This document shows positions 32,636 through 34,481 of a DNA stretch of 34,481 nucleotides, in pieces (the first letter of the stretch is position 1; every line of letters begins with the position of its first letter). A model generated the notes under the pieces. It saw only the letters and a program-made list of their open reading frames with translations. It was not told the DNA's origin and searched no databases. Location: positions 1 through 34,481 of the forward strand of contig NZ_JACAEH010000013.1 in assembly GCF_013388945.1 (NCBI RefSeq), in the 5' to 3' direction. The translations under genes were made by a program, and so were the position numbers. The DNA comes from Nitrososphaera sp. GTDB lineage: Archaea > Thermoproteota > Nitrososphaeria > Nitrososphaerales > Nitrososphaeraceae.

Positions 32636-33544
32636 TTGACAGAGCAGACTCCTGCGAAAAAGCAGGCCGGAAGGCACCTGTTTGGTTACCTCTCGGTGCT
32701 TGTTTCTGCCGCGCTGTTCGGCTCTGTATTCACGGTAGCCAAGGTGCCTCTTGCAACGGTGGACCCGCTTGCGCTTGCCGCCGTGATATACGTCATTTCA
32801 GGTCTTTCGCTCATACCGTTTGCCCGCGCGTCTTTCAGGCTCAAATCGCGCAGGGAGCTGCGCTACATGGTGGCGCTCACTGCGTTTGGCGGGATTGCGG
32901 CCCCGATTCTCCTGCTGTACGGACTGCAAGGGACGAGCGCGTCGGACGCGTCGATTCTCACAAACGGCGAGGTGCTCTTTACGATAGTCCTCTCGTCGCT
33001 CTTTTTCGGCGAAAGGCCAAAGGGGATGCTTGGCATGGCTGCAGTGGGCATAGTCATCGCCGGGCTTTTCATGGCAACGACTAACATGGAAGTGTCAGAC
33101 ACAATCCTGCAGTTCAACGCCGGCAACATCCTGATACTTGCGTCGATGCTGATGTGGGCAATAGACAACAACATCAGCCGCAGGCTCACCACGTTTTCAG
33201 ACATCAGCCCTGCCAAGATTGCGATGCTAAAGTCGCTCTTTGGCGGGCTCGTCCTGCTGGCGGTAGTTGTAGCTGCTGGCAAGCTGGGCGCGCTGTCCGG
33301 CCTTGAAGTCAACCTCTGGCTCATAATAACGGGTCTTGCCGTGTCAGGCTTTGGCGCCGCGCTGCTGTTCTTTTTGCAGGGCATCAAGCACATCGGCACG
33401 ATAAAGACGATGTCGGTGTTCTCGACCACGCCTGTGTTTGGAATAGCAATAGCGGCGATAGCGCTTGGCGAGTCGATAACTGTCTTTCAGGTGGTGGCAA
33501 CGGGGCTGATAATAGCCGGCATACTGATACTGAGCCGGCGCTAG
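32636..33544 (+). CDS. EamA-family (DMT) transporter
   Basis: A 302-residue membrane protein with ten predicted segments in two EamA repeats. The first begins LFGYLSVLVSAALFGSVFTV and contains FGGIAAPILLLYGLQGTSAS; the second begins AGNILILASMLMWAIDNN and contains the matching TMSVFSTTPVFGIAIAAI. Members export metabolites or amino acids; the substrate is unknown. I chose TTG 32636 (MTEQTPAKKQ), because the frame upstream to 32528 overlaps the divergent propeller gene and is rich in Cys and Pro. It shares a CTAG stop overlap with pth2. Confidence 0.84.
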   Translation: MTEQTPAKKQAGRHLFGYLSVLVSAALFGSVFTVAKVPLATVDPLALAAVIYVISGLSLIPFARASFRLKSRRELRYMVALTAFGGIAAPILLLYGLQGTSASDASILTNGEVLFTIVLSSLFFGERPKGMLGMAAVGIVIAGLFMATTNMEVSDTILQFNAGNILILASMLMWAIDNNISRRLTTFSDISPAKIAMLKSLFGGLVLLAVVVAAGKLGALSGLEVNLWLIITGLAVSGFGAALLFFLQGIKHIGTIKTMSVFSTTPVFGIAIAAIALGESITVFQVVATGLIIAGILILSRR

Positions 33545-33894
33545 AGCAGCTTTAGTTTTTCAGTGACCTTGTCTACCAGGTCTTCAGGCGCCGGCCCTAT
33601 GCCGACGCAAGTAGCGGTGCCGGGCTCTATCTGCGTGCGGCCGCTGTCGTGTACAAGTGCCACTGGCAGTTTCAGGCTGTCTGCGTGCTTTTTCACTTCC
33701 ATCAATTGCTCGAGGCTCTGCACCTTGACGACCACCTTTGCCTGGCCGCCTTCAAACCACTCTGAAAACCAGTCGGGCTTTTTCTCCTCCGCCTTTTTGG
33801 CGGCCATGAGTGACGCGTGGGCCACCTGGGCGGCAATCTTGCCCGTGCCCATGCCAAGGTCACGCCTTACCACCATCACCTGCTTGATTTCCAC
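33541..33894 (-). CDS. pth2: Peptidyl-tRNA hydrolase, Pth2 type
   Basis: A 117-residue archaeal and eukaryotic Pth2, which releases peptides from peptidyl-tRNA. The N-terminus KQVMVVRRDLGMGTGKIAAQ, the following VAHASLMA and the later VHDSGRTQIEPGTATCVGIGP are the family motifs. Length is normal. The start is GTG at 33894. It converges with the EamA gene; the two stops overlap by 4 bp. Confidence 0.97.
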   Translation of the reverse strand: MEIKQVMVVRRDLGMGTGKIAAQVAHASLMAAKKAEEKKPDWFSEWFEGGQAKVVVKVQSLEQLMEVKKHADSLKLPVALVHDSGRTQIEPGTATCVGIGPAPEDLVDKVTEKLKLL

Positions 33895-33946
33895 GCTCCT
33901 ATAGTTTAATTATCAGAGTGAGAAATACGTTGCTGGACTTTCTCTC

Positions 33947-34481
33947 ATGCCGGGCTTTCAGGTCGCAGTCGCAGGCGGAAGCATATCCGGCCTTTTGGCC
34001 GCGAGGGAGGCGGCAGCCGGCGGGGCCTCTGTCGTCGTGCTTGAAGAGGACGCCGAGATAGGGACGCCCGAGCACTGCGGCGGCCTTGTTAGCATGGAAG
34101 GCATCAAGAACCTCGGGATGGTTCCTGACGCGATAGAAAACGACAGGATAAAGAAGGCCAGGATAGTCTCGCCGTCTTCGGGGTTTGAGGTAAATGCCGA
34201 GCGACAGAAGGTGATAGTGCTTGACCGGCGCGCGCTTGACAAGCAGGCCGCGCTGCAGGCTCAGAGGGCCGGCGCAGAAGTCAGGGTAAAGTGCTCGGTG
34301 CGCTCTATCCAGCGCGACGACACAAGTTATGTTGTCAAGACTTCTGACGGCGACTTGAGGTGCGACTATTTCATCGACGCCCGCGGCGTCGCTTCAATAA
34401 TCAACCGCAACAGGGAAGGCGTGCTCTCGTCGGCGCAGTACGAGGTGTTTGCGCCCTGGATACCAAGGGACACCATAGAGG
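33947..34481 (+). CDS. Geranylgeranyl reductase-like FAD protein, cut by window end
   Basis: About 178 residues of an FAD-dependent oxidoreductase that runs off the right edge. The FAD-binding GxGxxG-like motif at the start is VAVAGGSISGLLAAREAA, followed by VVVLEEDAEIGTPEHCGGLVS, a pattern typical of archaeal digeranylgeranylglycerophospholipid reductases that saturate the isoprenoid chains of membrane lipids. TTTAATTAT near 33909 may be the TATA box, giving a leader of about 12 nt. The C-terminal half is not visible, so halogenase-like or other FAD relatives cannot be excluded. Confidence 0.82.
   Translation, partial: MPGFQVAVAGGSISGLLAAREAAAGGASVVVLEEDAEIGTPEHCGGLVSMEGIKNLGMVPDAIENDRIKKARIVSPSSGFEVNAERQKVIVLDRRALDKQAALQAQRAGAEVRVKCSVRSIQRDDTSYVVKTSDGDLRCDYFIDARGVASIINRNREGVLSSAQYEVFAPWIPRDTIE

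Overview
The window looks chromosomal and archaeal, most likely from a soil-type ammonia-oxidising thaumarchaeon (Nitrososphaera-like). The evidence is an archaeal DnaG primase, Alba, archaeal-type riboflavin kinase (RibK) and FAD synthase (RibL), NreA, Pth2, an archaeal inositol-phosphate synthase, an archaeal-lipid FAD reductase, and an ADP-forming acyl-CoA ligase of the kind used in the thaumarchaeal 3-hydroxypropionate/4-hydroxybutyrate cycle. Many genes start with TTG or GTG and have a TATA-like box about 25-30 bp upstream, as expected for leaderless archaeal mRNAs. The lineage is inferred from gene content; no search was run. I saw no rRNA, tRNA or insertion sequence.

Region 1 (1-10.8 kb) is a CRISPR-Cas locus. 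Seven identical 37-bp repeats with six spacers of 36-40 bp (2-493) continue off the left edge. The repeat reads as a type I repeat on the minus strand (crRNA handle ATTGAAAG), so the leader and promoter lie in the 354-bp gap at 494-847. Rightward from that gap runs the adaptation module csa1-cas1-cas2-cas4. Facing it on the minus strand is cas6, then cas8(Cst1)-cas7(Cst2/DevR)-cas5-cas3 with a fused HD nuclease. The effector is of the I-B (Tneap) kind, while csa1 is typical of I-A adaptation modules, so the locus looks modular. The cas8-cas7-cas5-cas3 block is AT-richer than the adaptation genes and cas6. A 22-bp near-perfect palindrome sits on the cas6 start codon.

Region 2 (10.9-14.4 kb) holds a small DUF6659-like protein, a membrane protein of unknown role, the acyl-CoA ligase, and a 44-residue C2H2 zinc-finger protein.

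Region 3 (14.4-23.8 kb) is housekeeping: a glutamine-amidotransferase-like protein, a short TOPRIM protein, DnaG with an arginine/glycine-rich insert, riboflavin kinase and FAD synthase converging on each other (riboflavin to FMN to FAD), a SAM methyltransferase, NreA with a C-terminal PCNA-binding motif, ProS, a VTT/DedA membrane protein, and small proteins including an Elf1-like zinc ribbon.

Region 4 (23.8-34.5 kb) holds SMC, inositol-3-phosphate synthase, a radical SAM protein, a LysE-type exporter, Alba, a short hypothetical protein, a membrane-anchored beta-propeller, an EamA transporter, Pth2, and the first half of a geranylgeranyl-reductase-like gene cut by the right edge. Genes are tightly packed, and several convergent pairs share stop codons through CTAG or TTAA.
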